Origin: Marchantia polymorpha subsp. ruderalis
Taxonomy: Eukaryota; Streptophyta; Marchantiopsida; Marchantiales; Marchantiaceae
Assembly (NCBI GenBank): GCA_037833965.1
Contig: AP031355.1
Location: 24,825,501 to 24,889,500 of the forward strand
Direction: 5' to 3'
Length of the DNA stretch: 64,000 bases
Part shown: piece by piece, positions 21,726 through 33,226 of the stretch
Layout of the letters: each line of letters opens with the position of its first letter
Numbering within the stretch: the first letter of the stretch is position 1
Program-made: the position numbers and the translations under genes
The notes under the pieces: model-generated
What the model saw: only the letters and a program-made list of their open reading frames with translations
The model's database searches: none
What the model was told of the DNA's origin: nothing

Positions 21726-21863
21726 ACTCTTCCAGTTCCGGAAGTGCAGATCAGGAACTCACTTTCTTGGCGTGTTTGTGCATTTGGTCCTGGCACCACG
21801 TAGAGAAGCTGCAGCATAGCGAAGTTACCGTATGTTGTAGTTGAAGGCCTTCGGCTGAATGTG
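21726..21863 (+). other. Inverted R-region segment in tandem junction
   Basis: About 138 bp matching the R region (for example 29085-29220) lie in plus orientation inside an otherwise minus-strand LTR. They abut a second copy of the gene 3' end (21541-21723). The same arrangement recurs at 37444-37581 and 40821-40958, so it arose once and was copied with the 3377-bp unit. The inversion gives the adjacent gene copies an altered C-terminal tail. Confidence 0.75.
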
Positions 21864-24396
21864 CGCGAAACCAAACTACTCTACTGCACTCAGCAGATCC
21901 GGTGCTGCGCCTCCTGCGCGCCGGACTGCTCCGCTTACTATCTCTACCTTGCCAGTCTTCCGACCGGCTGCGTAACCCCAGGCGTCGGAGCGCTGCAGTG
22001 ACTTCCGACTGCAAGTGCGCCATAGTGTCGCGCGCACCCGACAAGAAGGTTTCTAATTTTCTTGCCACTCGCCGCCGACTCCGACTGTCACCTTCCGTCA
22101 AGGCCGCCGCCCGAAGCTCGAACTCCCGGAGTGTAACCCTCTCTTGAGCTGCCACCTCCCAATGGGTGTATCCGTTTAGACAACGAGTCACCCGTGCCGC
22201 CAACTCTCCTCGTGCCCTGCAGCTGCTCTCCACCTCTGCCAGCTCCATTTCTAAATCCGCACGTTGAGCCCTCAAATCCGAGCACTCGGTTTGCAAGTTG
22301 CACAACAACTCCTCATCCTCCTTGCGGGCTCTTTGACTTTCCTCTAAGGCGCGCGTCTGGCGCGCAAGCTCGGCTGCTAGGACTTTGTTCTGTCTCCGCT
22401 CCTCCTGCAGTTCCGACTCGATCTTTGCCCGTATTAGTTCGGCCTCCGCCTGACTCTTCGTCGCCGCATCCTCCTTCTGCTGCTGCAAGGCTTGGTACAG
22501 CTTCTGGGTGACCGCCAGGTGTTGTCGGAGGGCGGTGTTCCTTTCCACATATACTTGGCAACTAGAGGCCCACTTTGCCACCTTGATCCTCGTCCTTCGC
22601 CTGATAGTCTCCACATAAGACTGCGGTTTTAAGGCACTTCCGTATTTGGATGTCTTGCGATCCAGATATCGCAGGAGTGGAACTATCTGTTCGCACAGCA
22701 CCCCTGTTGGCGTTTTCTGCACCGAATCCTCTTCTTGCTCTTCCGAGCTCGTCTCATCCTCAGTCTCGAGGATTTCAGTCGCCACCGAATCCCTTGGCGA
22801 CTCCCTGGAACTGTGGCGCGCAGCAGCTTCTGCTGCGACTGCTGCTCCACTGCCTGCTAAAATATCCAGGGCAGTGGGAGATCCCACTGCTTGAGCCCCT
22901 GTTCCGGCTCGATCTTCGGTTTGTGAAGGGGTCGACGCCGCAGTGACTTTTGTCACTCTTGCACCGCCCGCTTCTGCTGCCTGTCCTTCCGGCGCAATCT
23001 GCGCGGAAGGTGTCCTTGCTGAAGGTGCGTCCGCCGAAGGCGTCCGCATACTGGTCGTTGGCCCCATCCGTCTCGCAGTCGGCGAATCCGGCTGACTCTC
23101 TGTTGTCCGACTCGCAGTTGGCCGACCAGCAGTTGTCCGACTGGGAGTCGGATACACCCTGCGCGTCTTGACTCCACTTGGCCTGTTTGCTGGTGGCGTT
23201 CTTCCAGAAGTGCCTTCCGCCGAAGACGACCCTCTGAGGATTGTTGGCTCGTCAGCCAAACTCTCTTCCGCTTCCGGCCTGCTGTCCGGTTCAACGCGCC
23301 GTTCAGTTGGCCTTCCTTCCGCTTGTCGACCTTCAGTCATCCGACTCGCAGTCGGCCGGTCGTCAGTCCGTCCATCTCCTCCCGAAGGCCGTGGTGCCTT
23401 CTGTGCAGAGGTTTCTGCCGTCTTCCCTAGGACCTGAGCAATTATCTCTTCCTGTGTGAGATTCCGCCGGGTCGGAGTTCGCCTGGTCTCCTCAGTACCA
23501 GTTGGCATTCTGCGTGCCCTCTGTTTTGGTCGACTATGAGGCTCGGGGGTGGGCCGACCACGAGTCGGCGCAGATGGTACTTCCGGCTGCCTGTCCTCAG
23601 GTCCCTCATCCCACTTCCGCTTGCGCGGAATGCGCTCACTTCGACGTTCTTCTGCTGCTCTTGCTGGGGCCGGAGCCGGAGGCGGACTGGCAGGTTCCTC
23701 GTCCGGATCCGTGTCTACTTCGGCCTCCCGTGAGTATCTACCTGGATAGCTCTGTGTCAGCAGCGGAAACCGTGTCCGCTTTGAATTTGTCAAACATCCC
23801 ATCGCCCGATAAAACACAATCTGGTAAGGCGAAAGATGATTGAGGGTTCCTCCTCTCTCTTCTTGCGCATGTTGGCGCGTCACCTTCCACAGGAGCCGTG
23901 CCCAATGCACTGGAGCTCCTGACAACACTAGCTCCACAAATTCTACCTGCCAACCATGCATGTAAGCGGTCTTGGTCGGCTGCAATATCTGCAGCAATGC
24001 AGTCGCGACATTTCTCCGCAATCGATCTTTGTAATCCCGTGTCCGGAAACCGTTCTTGGGATGCCTGGCAACTTTGAAGAGCTCATTGTAGGAGATTTCT
24101 TCCTCCTGGGACACCTTCACGCTATCGGCCTCGAAGAGGAGATCCCCTTCCTCGCCGGCACACCTGCCCAACACCTGCGCCCAGTTACAAATGTCCCATC
24201 TTTCTGGACGTGGACGGAATCCGCGTGAGGGCTTGTGTCTCTCCTGCAGATACTCGCGCACCATCTCCGGACATGTCCAGTTCCACCCCCACAGGAGGAA
24301 ATCGAGCTTCAGCCCCAGCAGCACATCTTGAAATGCGCGTAGACCGATCTGCGGCACCCTGAGAGGAGACACTCGCAGCTGGGGAACCTTCGACAT
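21751..24396 (-). pseudogene. U3 gene, A family: full-length chimeric copy
   Basis: ATG at 24396 (MSKVPQLRV); the frame is also open upstream to 24684 but without an ATG, starting TTG. Globular N-terminus, low-complexity middle and coiled coil are all present without stops. After SAECSRVVWFRA the normal tail is replaced by about 30 residues read from the inverted R segment. The N-terminal part follows one A subtype (EEISYNELF, NSKRTRFPLL) while the middle and C-terminus follow another (RRMPTGTEETRRTP), so it is a recombinant; the switch lies near 23650-23750. Confidence 0.75.
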
Positions 24397-26461
24397 TGCG
24401 TTTCCTGCACACACAAACGTTCTCCCTTTCGATCGTTCTCTCACAATCGCCACTGCGCGTCGGCCGCTCAAGCACTGACTGCTCACTATCTCTTTGCTCA
24501 CGCTCAAGTTTGCCACTCGCAATTCTCTCCAAGATCTGTCAAGATCCTTGCGCAACTCGTCTCCGCACTCTCTCCTCTCACGGCAGGTCTCTCCGCCCTT
24601 GCGCGTAATCTTGGAAGCTGTAAATCGCAAAATCAAGAATGAGAGAATGAGACTAGAGCGCAGTCTTTTCTTCTCCGAATTCAAGAACGTCCAACGTTCT
24701 TCCTAGTTACAACGTAAGCAGCCGGCTATACGGCCTAACGGTTCGCCCTTTGCATGCGCGAATTCACGTCTCCGCACTGCGCGCATTCGCATGCGTGAAT
24801 GTTGAATTCTCCCGCCCGCCGCCGCCTTCCGGACTCGAGTCCATCGCAGGGTATCCGTCGGCTATGTTGTCTTTCCCTAACCCGTCCATCACCGGAGGCG
24901 TGTCGCCGCTGGCGTGTTCCTTATCCATCGGCGCCTTGCTGGAGGCGCACATCCAGTCGGAGCGAATTACGCCGGCGCGTATTTGTGCCGCTTATTTTGT
25001 CCTCTATGCCTCGTCCATTGCTGTCGGCGCATATCCGCCAGCGCAAATCATGCCAGCGCATCCGGCCATCAGCGCCACGTCGGAGGCGTACATCCGACCG
25101 GCGCTTTCCTTCCATGAGCAGCCGCCAAAGGCAATTCCGACTCTAAGTTGGTTTCCTCCCATGAGCGCGCGATTCCGCCGAAGGCGCATCGCCGAGGGCA
25201 TACGGGAGTCCTTTCCGGCTGTGAACCCTAGCGCGAACGGCGCATGTCCGGCTACGAGTTTTCCGACGCTCATAACTTCTCCGTCCCTGATCCATCTCCA
25301 ACGCTCTTGGGCTCGTTAGAACGAGCGTCCCGAGCTCTTTCTAATGCAACTTCAACCAACTGGATCTACCGTGTATTCCGATCGTTATGAAGGTTTTCCC
25401 TTTCCGCGCTAGCGGCGCATCGCCGAAGGCGCACTCATGGTCGGAAGCCTTCAGAGGTCCGGGCCGTTCTTCTGACGTTTTTAGCAAAACCTCCTCCTGA
25501 GGTGTCTGTGCCGGAAGCGTAGCTTCCTTAAACGCTGGAAGCGCGTGAGTAGAGACACCTCATAAAAGGAGCTTTTGCCGAAGGCGCCGAAGACATTGGC
25601 GTTGGTTAATCCGACTACGCGATTCTTCGTGACCTCGTGACGATCTCATCAATCCACTCTATTTAACGTACCCTTTTCTAACTACAAACACTGCTTCGGT
25701 ACCAGTATTCTAAAATTGTTTAAATTCTGCAAAAAAACAAAAAGTGTGTTACCACAGCCGGTCGGATGTACGCCTCCGACGTGGCGCTGATGGCCGGATG
25801 CGCTGGCATGATTTGCGCTGGCGGATATGCGCCGTCAGCAATGGACGAGGCATAAAGGACAAAATAAGCGGTACGAATACGCGCCGGCGTAATTCGCGCC
25901 GACTGGATGTGCGCCTCCAGCAAGGCGCCGATGGGTAAGGAACACGCCAGCGGCGACACGCCTCCGGTGATGGACAGGTTAGGGAAAGACAACATAGCCG
26001 ACGTATACCCTGCGGCGAACTCGAGTCCGGAAGGCGGCGGCGGCGGGAGAATTCAACATTCACGCATGCGAATGCGCGCAGTGCGGAGACGTGAGTTTGC
26101 GCATGCAAAGGGCGAACCGTTAGGCCGTATAGCCGGCTGCGTACGTTGTAAACAGTAAGAACGTTGGACGTTCTTGAATTCGGAGAAGAAAAGACTGCGC
26201 TCCAGTCTCATTCTTTCATTCTTGATTTTGCGATTTCCAGCTTCCAAGATTACGCGCAAAGGCGGAGAGACCTGCCGTGAGAGGAGAGAGTGCGGAGACG
26301 AGTTGCGCAAGGATCTTGACAGATCTTGGAGAGAATTGCGAGTGTCAAACTTGAGCGTGAGCAAAGAGATAGTGAGCAGTCAGTGCTTGAGCGGCCGACG
26401 CGCAGTGGCGATTGTGAGAGAACGATCGAAAGGGAGAACGTTTGTGTGTGCAGGAAACGCA

Positions 26462-29016
26462 ATGTCGAAGGTTCCCCAGCTGCGAGTGTCTCCCCTCAGG
26501 GTGCCGCAGATCGGTCTACGCGCATTTCAAGATGTGCTGCTGGGGCTGAAGCTCGATTTCCTCCTGTGGGGGTGGAACTGGACATGTCTGGAGATGGTGC
26601 GCGAGTATCTGCAGGAGAGACACAAGCCCTCACGCGGATTCCGTCCACATCCAAAAAGATGGGACATTTGTAACTGGGCGCAGGTGTTGGGCAGGTGTGC
26701 CGGCGAGGAAGGGGATCTCCTCTTCGAGGCCGATAGCGTGAAGGTGTCCCAGGAGGAAGAAATCTCCTACAATGAGCTCTTCAAAGTTGCCAGGCATCCC
26801 AAGAACGGTTTCCGGACACGGAATTACAAAGATCGATTGCGGAGAAATGTCGCGACTGCATTGCTGTAGATATTGCAGCCGACCAAGACCGCTTACATGC
26901 ATGGTTGGCAGGTAGAATTTGTGGAGCTAGTGTTGTCAGGAGCTCCAGTGCATTGGGCACGGCTCCTGTGGAAGGTGACGCGCCAACATGCGCAAGAAGA
27001 GAGAGGAGGAACCCTCAATCATCTTTCGCCTTACCTGATTGTGTTTTATCGGGCGATGGGATGTTTGACAAATTCAGAGCGGACACGGTTTCCGCTGCTG
27101 ACACAGAGCTATCCAGGTAGATACTCACGGGAGGCCGAAGTAGACACGGATCCGGACGAGGAACCTGCCAGTCCGCCTCCGGCTCCGGCCCCAGCAAGAG
27201 CAGCAGAAGAACGTCGAAGTGAGCGCATTCCGCGAAAGCGGAAGTGGGATGAGAGACCTGAGGACAGGCAGCCGGAAGTGCCAGCTGCGCCGACTCGTGG
27301 TCGGCCCACCCAGGAGCCTCACAGTCGACCAAAACAGAGGGCACGCAAAATGCCAACTAGTACTGAGGAGACCGGGCGTACTCCGCTCCGGCGGAATCCC
27401 ACGCAGGAGGAGATAATCGCGCAGATTCTAGGGAAGTCGACAAATACCTCTGCGCAGAAGGCACCAATGCCTTCGGAAGGAGATGGACGGACTGACAGTC
27501 GGCCGACTACGAATCGGGCGACTGAAGGTCGACAAGCGGAAGGAAGGCCAACTGAACGGCGCGTTGAACCGCACAGCAGGCCGGAAGCAGAAGAGAGTTT
27601 TGCTGACGAGCCAACAACCCTCAGAAGGTCGTCTTCGGCGGAAGGCACTTCTGGGAAAACGCCACCAGCAAGCAGGCCAAGTGGAGTAAAGACACGCAGG
27701 GTGTATCCGACTCCCAGTCGGACAACTGCTGGTCGGCCGACTGCGAGTCGGTCAACAGAGGGTCGGCCGGATTCGCCGACTGCGAGACGGACAGGGCCGG
27801 CGACCAGTGTGCGGACGCCTTCGGCGGACGCACCTTCAGCGAAGACACCTTCCGCGCAGATTGCGCCGGAATGGCAGGCAGCAGAAGCGGGCGGTGCAAG
27901 GGTGACAAGAGTCACTGCGGCGTCGACCCCTTCGGAGACCGAAGATCGAGCTGGAACAGGGGCTCAAGAAGTGGGATCCCCCACTGCCCTGGATATTTTA
28001 GCAGGCAGTGGAGCAGCAGTCGCAGCGGAAGCTGCTGCGCGCCACAGTTCCAGGGAGTCGCCAAGGGATTCAGTGGCGACTGAAATCCTCGAGACTGAGG
28101 ATGAGACGAGCTCGGAAGAGCAGGAAGCGGACTCTTTGTAGAAAACGCCAACAGGGGTGTTGTGCGAGCAGATAGTCCCACTCCTGCGATATCTGGATCG
28201 AAAGACATCCAAGTACTCGGGTATTGGAAAACCGCAATCTTATGTGGAGACTGTCAAGCGTAGGACGAGGAGCAAGGTGGCCACTTGGGCCTCTAGGTGC
28301 CACGTATATCAGGAGAGGAATACCGCCCTCCGACAACACCTGGCGGTCACACAGAAGCTATACCAAGCCTTGCAGCAGCAGAGGGAGGATGCGGCGACGA
28401 AAAGCCAGGCGGATGCCGAGCTAATGCGGGCAAAGATCGAGTCGGAATTGCAGGAAGAGCGGAGACAAAACCGCATCCTAGCAGCCGAGCTTGCACGCTG
28501 ACGCGCGCCTTAGAAGAAAGTCAAAGAGGCCGCAAGGAGGATGAGGAGTTGTTGCGCAACTTGCAATCCGAGTGCTCGGATTTGAGGGCGCAGCGTGCGG
28601 AAGCGGAAATGCAGCTAGTAGAGGTGGAAGGCAGCTGCAGGGCGCGAGAAGAGTTGGCGACGCGGGTGACTCACTGCCTAAAAGGATACGCCCATTGGGA
28701 GGTGGAAGCTCAAGAGAGGATCACACTCAGGGAGTTCGAGCTTCGGGCGGCGGCATTGACGGAGGGTGACAGTCGGAGTCGGCGGCGAGTAGCGAGGAAA
28801 TTAGAAACCTTCTTGTCGGGTGCGCGCGACACTATGGCGCACTTAGAGTCGGAAGTCATTGCAGCCCTCCGACGCCTGGGGTTGCGCAGCCGGTCGGAAG
28901 ACTGGCAAGGTAGAGACAGCGAGCGGAGCAGTCCGGCGCGCAGGAGGCGCAGCACCGGATCCGCCGAGTGCAGTAGTATAGTTTGGTTTCGCGCAGATGT
29001 TGCGAGTAGTAGATAG
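26462..29016 (+). pseudogene. U3 gene, A family: plus-strand copy
   Basis: ATG at 26462 (MSKVPQLRV). The frame covers the entire gene but is broken by TAG at 26867-26869 (a Gln codon in intact copies), TAG at 28139-28141 (also Gln elsewhere) and a one-base deletion near 28500 within ELARQTRAL, after which the coil continues in another frame to the normal C-terminus RRRSTGSAECSSIVWFRADVASSR. It preserves the normal A-family gene end and the downstream TATA, unlike the tandem copies. Confidence 0.85.
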
Positions 29017-29048
29017 GATAGCGTAGTGCTAGTTAGGACCTTTGAGGG

Positions 29049-29056
29049 TATAAAGT
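29049..29056 (+). promoter_or_regulatory. A-family LTR TATA box
   Basis: TATAAAGT lies 33 bp after the gene stop codon, the position equivalent to 5174 in E1. The predicted transcript would start near the hairpin at 29061. Confidence 0.7.
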
Positions 29057-29060
29057 AGAT

Positions 29061-29077
29061 CAAGGCGTTTTGCCTTG
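29061..29077 (+). other. Cap-site hairpin, A-family version
   Basis: CAAGGC-GTTTT-GCCTTG, 5 bp after the TATA box. Against the B-family CCAGGC-GTTTT-GCCTGG, one stem pair has changed on both sides. Confidence 0.6.
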
Positions 29078-29975
29078 GGACTCTTCCAGTTTCGGAAGTG
29101 CAGATCAGGAACTCACTTTCTTGGCGTGTTTGTGCATTTTGGTTCTGGCACCACGTAGAGAAGCTGCAGCATAGCGAAGTTACCGTATGTTGTAGTTGAA
29201 GGCCTTCGGCTGAATGTTCAGAGCTAGTACCCGGTTAGAGACTTGAGTAGTGCGGATCTGCACCTGCGGGTGATTTCTGATGCTCAGAGCCGGCTGCGAG
29301 TTAGATACTTGAACAGTTCCCCCTTACTCCTTCGAGTGACATATCCTGATTGTACTCCTACGGGAAGTTTCCCCTGAATGCCAAAGTGAAGTTTTATTAC
29401 TTCGTGTAAGCCTTGGTTTGCAATTCAGGTTGTGTGTGTGTTACTGGATCGTGTCTCAGTTAAGTTCTCAGTCGGGTCTGCACTCCCTGCGTTTGGTGTG
29501 AGTCGAGAGTGACGTCCACGGCGTATGAAGAGGCTTCGTTCCGAAGTGGGAAGTCCAGTCCGGGTACCCTACGCTAGTTCCTGGCGGAAGGGCAGTAAAA
29601 GCCGGAGTGGGAGTCACTACCTGCAGAACCTCTTAGTGAACTTTTGAGACACTTTCCCCCTGAAATCCGAAGCGGAGGTCCTGACCGACCTCCGAGTTGT
29701 GCTTTATGCCAGTTTCAGGTGTGTGTGTGTGTGTGTGTGTTGAGTGACCACGCTGTACCGTGCATCCTCCGAGCATCCTCCGAGTCAAGATCCTCCTCCG
29801 AGTCGAGCCTCCGAGTCGAGCACTGCAGTATTTCTGGGAGTGACAGTCGCCTAGAATTCAAACTCTACAAAAGTCTGTTAAACGTGACACTTTTACTCTG
29901 TGTGTTGCCTCTGTCCCTGTGGGTTCGATCTTTTTACCACCATACTGCAGTTTTAGCCTTTGGTGGGTTATTACA

Positions 29976-29999
29976 TAAGGAGCCGACAACTTCTTTTTT
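29976..29999 (+). other. Post-LTR leader remnant, cut at the PBS
   Basis: The leader typical of full elements (TAAGGAGCCGACAACTTC plus T run) follows the LTR end, then stops exactly where the PBS would begin. The next bases, GTGTTACCAC, match the complement of an A-family LTR start lacking its last base. This shows the plus-strand LTR was once the 5' LTR of a complete element whose internal part was lost in a rearrangement. Confidence 0.65.
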
Positions 30000-30009
30000 G
30001 TGTTACCAC

Positions 30010-31732
30010 TGAATGTTCATTTGCTAGTACCCTTTATGTTCATTCCGCGAACATTCACCATATCTACACATATGTAATTCCACCCCTACAGCAAGAAATC
30101 AAGTTTTCTTGCAATCAACCGCTCCTCGAAAGCACGTAGCCCGTTCTGTGGAAGCCGGAGCGGCAGCTTCCGCAGCTTGTTCACTCTTGACATTGCGTTC
30201 TTGAAATTTGCTTGCGCAACAACTCTCTCTCTGCTCTGCTCGAGCTTCTTGCTTCCTCTGCAAACTCTAATCTCCCTCAATTCCAAATCGCGCGCACTCA
30301 ATTCTCTCTCAGTCACCAAGTAATCCTCCGCGCGGCGATGTCTAGAACGTTTAACAGCTAGCAGGTGGACGCGCGCAGCTCGCACTAGAAAGTGAAATGG
30401 CGAATTCAAGAATGGGGCGTCCTCCGTCTCTTGGTCGAAGGTCATGGTCGGCTCTCGGTCGTGAGGGTCGAATCACTTGATGGCCGCGCTGGCTCCGCGC
30501 TATAACGGCCTCCTCTCTCACGCGCGGCTTCACGCTCCGCCGACGCTGACTTAACTCACACGCTCGAATTGGCAATTTGAACTCCGCTAGCGTACTACGC
30601 CGCGGACATGGGTGCGCAGCGCCGAAGGTGGATTTCTCGCCTTGCGCGCTACACTCGTTCGTACTTACCTTTGGCCAGTCCTGCTCAGCCGAAGGCGATC
30701 GTCCGCGCATCGGACAAAAATCGAACACCCTTCTGCGTAGGCGGAATCCCCGGCGGAATCTACGCCGGCGCGGAACTTCATCTGCCTGTGCGTAGGCGCT
30801 CGCCTACGCATAGGCGAATTCCGTCCATGTATCAAACGTTCGTCCGCGCCGGTCCCTCACCGTAGGCGCCGCGCCGAAGGCGGCTGTGCTGAAGGCGTTG
30901 ACCGCGGTCAACAGACTCCGTCCGTCTCAGTCTGTCCATTTCTCTCGCCTCTCCGTCGGCGCTCTTGTCTCCGTAACCCCGACCGGCCGAAGGCGCACCC
31001 ATCTGTTCCGTCCGTACGGTCCGTACGGATTTTACTACTCCGTTGGGTCCTCGCCCGTCCACGCTGCTGCGCTGGCGCCGAAGGCGCCGTACAATTTTCA
31101 ACCCCGAAGGCGCATTTCTAGGGCCGAAGGCGGATTTCGCGCCGACGCCGAAGCGCCTGTGCGTAGGCGAACTTCGCGCGTCCGCTTGTGCAGAGGTGTT
31201 AGTCCTCCCCGCCTACGAGTAGGCGACATTCGCGGCGGACACCCCGCCGACGTCAAACCCTATTTCGCCTACGCGTAGGCGGACTTCTCTCGTCCGCGCA
31301 TATGACAAACTTTCCTCGCCTACTCGTAGGCGAGAAGCTGAGTGTCTTGCGACCTTCATAACTCCCGGATTCCTCCTCCGTTCGTGGCGTTCTTGGGCTC
31401 GTTAGAATCATCACGTCGAGCTCTTTCCAACGAGACCCTAATCAAGTCGAGGCGTTTGGGAATTGAGCAGGTTCTGAAGGATTCCTCTAGCGCCGAAGGC
31501 GGATTTCGCGCCTTGCGCCGAAGGGGTTATTCCTTCAGAGCCCGCATCTAGGGCGGTGCATGTCCCAGACGTTGCATCCAACTCCTGGATTCTACGAGTT
31601 CTCTCGAGATTCTCCGAGATCCTCCAGTTTCACTCTATTTTGATGCACCGATGGCCATTTACACTACTGCCGCGGTACAGTTTTCCAAAAATGTTTTAAA
31701 TTCCTCAAAAATACCTAAAGTGGGGTCCCACA
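30010..31732 (-). mobile_element. C-family LTR, start half, minus strand
   Basis: The complement starts TGTGGGACCCC at 31732 and continues through U3 with GC palindromes (such as CGCCTACGCGTAGGCG at 31266-31281) to the N-terminal part of a U3 gene. It resembles the B family but is clearly diverged in U3, so I treat it as a third family. It ends in unplaced sequence (about 30010-30070) next to the truncated leader. Confidence 0.65.
30086..30445 (-). pseudogene. U3 gene, C family: N-terminal fragment
   Basis: ATG at 30445 (MTFDQETEDA), matching the B-family start MTFDRETES. The 119-residue frame includes KNAMSRVNKLRKLPLRLPQNGLRAFEERLIARKLDFLL and then a TAG where other copies have Trp in the conserved motif LLWGWN. 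The following 70 bases still resemble the family before homology ends. Broken, truncated copy. Confidence 0.7.
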
Positions 31733-31793
31733 CGCGCAGAGAACACAGGTCCGCACGGAGGGACTCAACTAAGAACCATTCCAGTAACACACA
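31733..31793 (-). repeat. U5 fragment between two head-to-head LTR starts
   Basis: These 61 bp match minus-strand U5 (compare 61211-61275: GAGAACACAGGTCCGC, ATTCCAGTAACACA). They separate a minus-strand LTR start (31732) from a plus-strand LTR start (31794), so two C-family LTRs inserted into the U5 of an older LTR in opposite directions, or an inversion brought them together. Confidence 0.6.
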
Positions 31794-33226
31794 TGTGGTA
31801 ACCCACTTTTGGTATTTTTTGCGGAATTTAAAACATTTTTGGAAAACTGTACCACGGCATCAGTGTAAATAGCCATCGGTACATTAAAATAGAGTGAAAC
31901 TGGATGATCTCGGAAAATCTCGTAGAATCCAGGAGTTGGGCGCAATGTCTGGAACAAGCGCTGCCCTAAACGACGGGCTCTGAAGTAGTACCCCTTCGGC
32001 GCTGCGCCTTTGGTGCTAGAGGAATCTCTCAGAATCTATGAAATTCCCAAACGCCTTGACTTGGTTAGGGTCTAGTTGAAAAGAGCTTGACGCATTGGTT
32101 CTAACGAGCCCAAGAACGCTCGGAACGGATCAGGACTCAGGGAGTTATGACGGTCGAAAGATATGAAGACCTTCGCCTACGCATAGGCGAGGAGGACTTG
32201 CACCTACGCATAGGCGAACGGAGATCGCCTACGCATAGGCGCTTCGGCATCGGCGGAATATCCGCCTTCGGCCCTAGAAATCCGCCTTCAGGATTGGAAC
32301 TTGTACGACCCCTTCGGCGCCAGCGCATCACGGTTAGATGAGGAACCAACGGAGTAGCAAAATCTGTACGGACCGTACGGACTGTACGGACTGTACGGAC
32401 GAGTGCGCCTTCGGCCAGTCGGGATTTCGGAGACAAGAGCGCCAACGGAGAGGCGAGAGAGATGGACAGACTGGACGGAGTGCGTTGACCGCGGTCAACG
32501 CCTTCGGCACAGCCGCCTTCGGCGCTGTGCCTACGGCGAGGGACCTGCGCAGACGAGCATCATGTGTGCGGACGGATTTCGCCTACGCATAGGCGAGCGC
32601 CTACGCATAGGCGGATGAAGTTCGACGCCGGCGGAAACTCCGCCGGGGATTCCGCCTACGCAGAAGGGAGTTCGACTTTTGTCGTATGCGCGGACGAACG
32701 CCTTCGGCGGAGCGGGACTAGCCAAGTTGAAGTACGGACGAATGCAACACATTGGCAAAAAATCCGCCTTCGGCGCTGCACGACCATGGCCGCGGTGTGG
32801 TACGCTGACGGAGTTCAAATTGCCAATTCGAGCGTGTGAATGAAGGCGCGTCGGCGGAGCGTGAAGCCGCGCGTGAGAGAGAAGGCCGTTATACCTCGGA
32901 GCCGGCGCAGTCATCAAGTGATTCGGCTTTCACGACCGAGAGCCGACCATGAACCCCTGTGAGCGGACAGAGTACACCCCATTCTTGAATTTGCGATTTC
33001 AATTTCTTGTGTGAGCTGCGCGCGTCCACCTTCTAGCCGAGAGAAGTTCTAGACACCATCGCGCGGAGAGTTACCCGATGGCAGGGAGAGAATTGAGTGC
33101 GCGACATTTGGAATTGAGAGTGATTAGAGTTTGCAGAAGAAACAGAACCGCGAGCAAGAGGCTCGGGCATAGCAGAGAGACAGTTGCGCAAACCAATTTC
33201 AAGAACGCGATGTCGACATTGGTGAA
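31794..33226 (+). mobile_element. C-family LTR, start half, plus strand
   Basis: It begins TGTGGTAACCC and shares its U3 layout with B, including palindromes of the type CGCCTACGCATAGGCG. It enters the U3 gene and is cut at 33226 by the terminus of a minus-strand A-family LTR, with candidate target sequence GTGAA at 33222-33226. The remaining half was not located. Confidence 0.7.
32949..33226 (+). pseudogene. U3 gene, C family: N-terminal fragment, plus strand
   Basis: ATG at 32949 (MNPCERTEYTPFLNLRFQFLV) aligns with the B start region. A TGA replaces Arg shortly after FQFLV. The frame then continues (AARVHLL, ELSARHLELRVIRVCRR, NFKNAMS) until the inserted LTR at 33227. Confidence 0.7.

Larger units (their letters stand above)
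18225..25756 (-). repeat. A-family LTR carrying two gene copies (7532 bp)
   Basis: The complement runs from LTR start (TGTGGTAACAC at 25756) to LTR end (TTATTACA at 18225). Inside, a segment of about 3.4 kb is present twice (identical features 3377 bp apart, for example 19269 and 22646). The copy nearer U5 has a further deletion of about 730 bp at 19041 that removes the TATA region and gene C-terminus. The right flank at 25757 is plus-strand LTR sequence in mid-U3, not a matching target duplication. Confidence 0.8.
25757..29975 (+). repeat. A-family LTR, plus strand, 5'-truncated
   Basis: It begins in mid-U3 directly after the terminus of the preceding minus-strand LTR, so the two form a large inverted repeat (compare 24700-25110 with 25757-26170). 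It proceeds through the gene, TATA box, hairpin, R and U5 to the LTR end TTATTACA at 29975. About 600 bp at the LTR start are missing. Confidence 0.85.
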
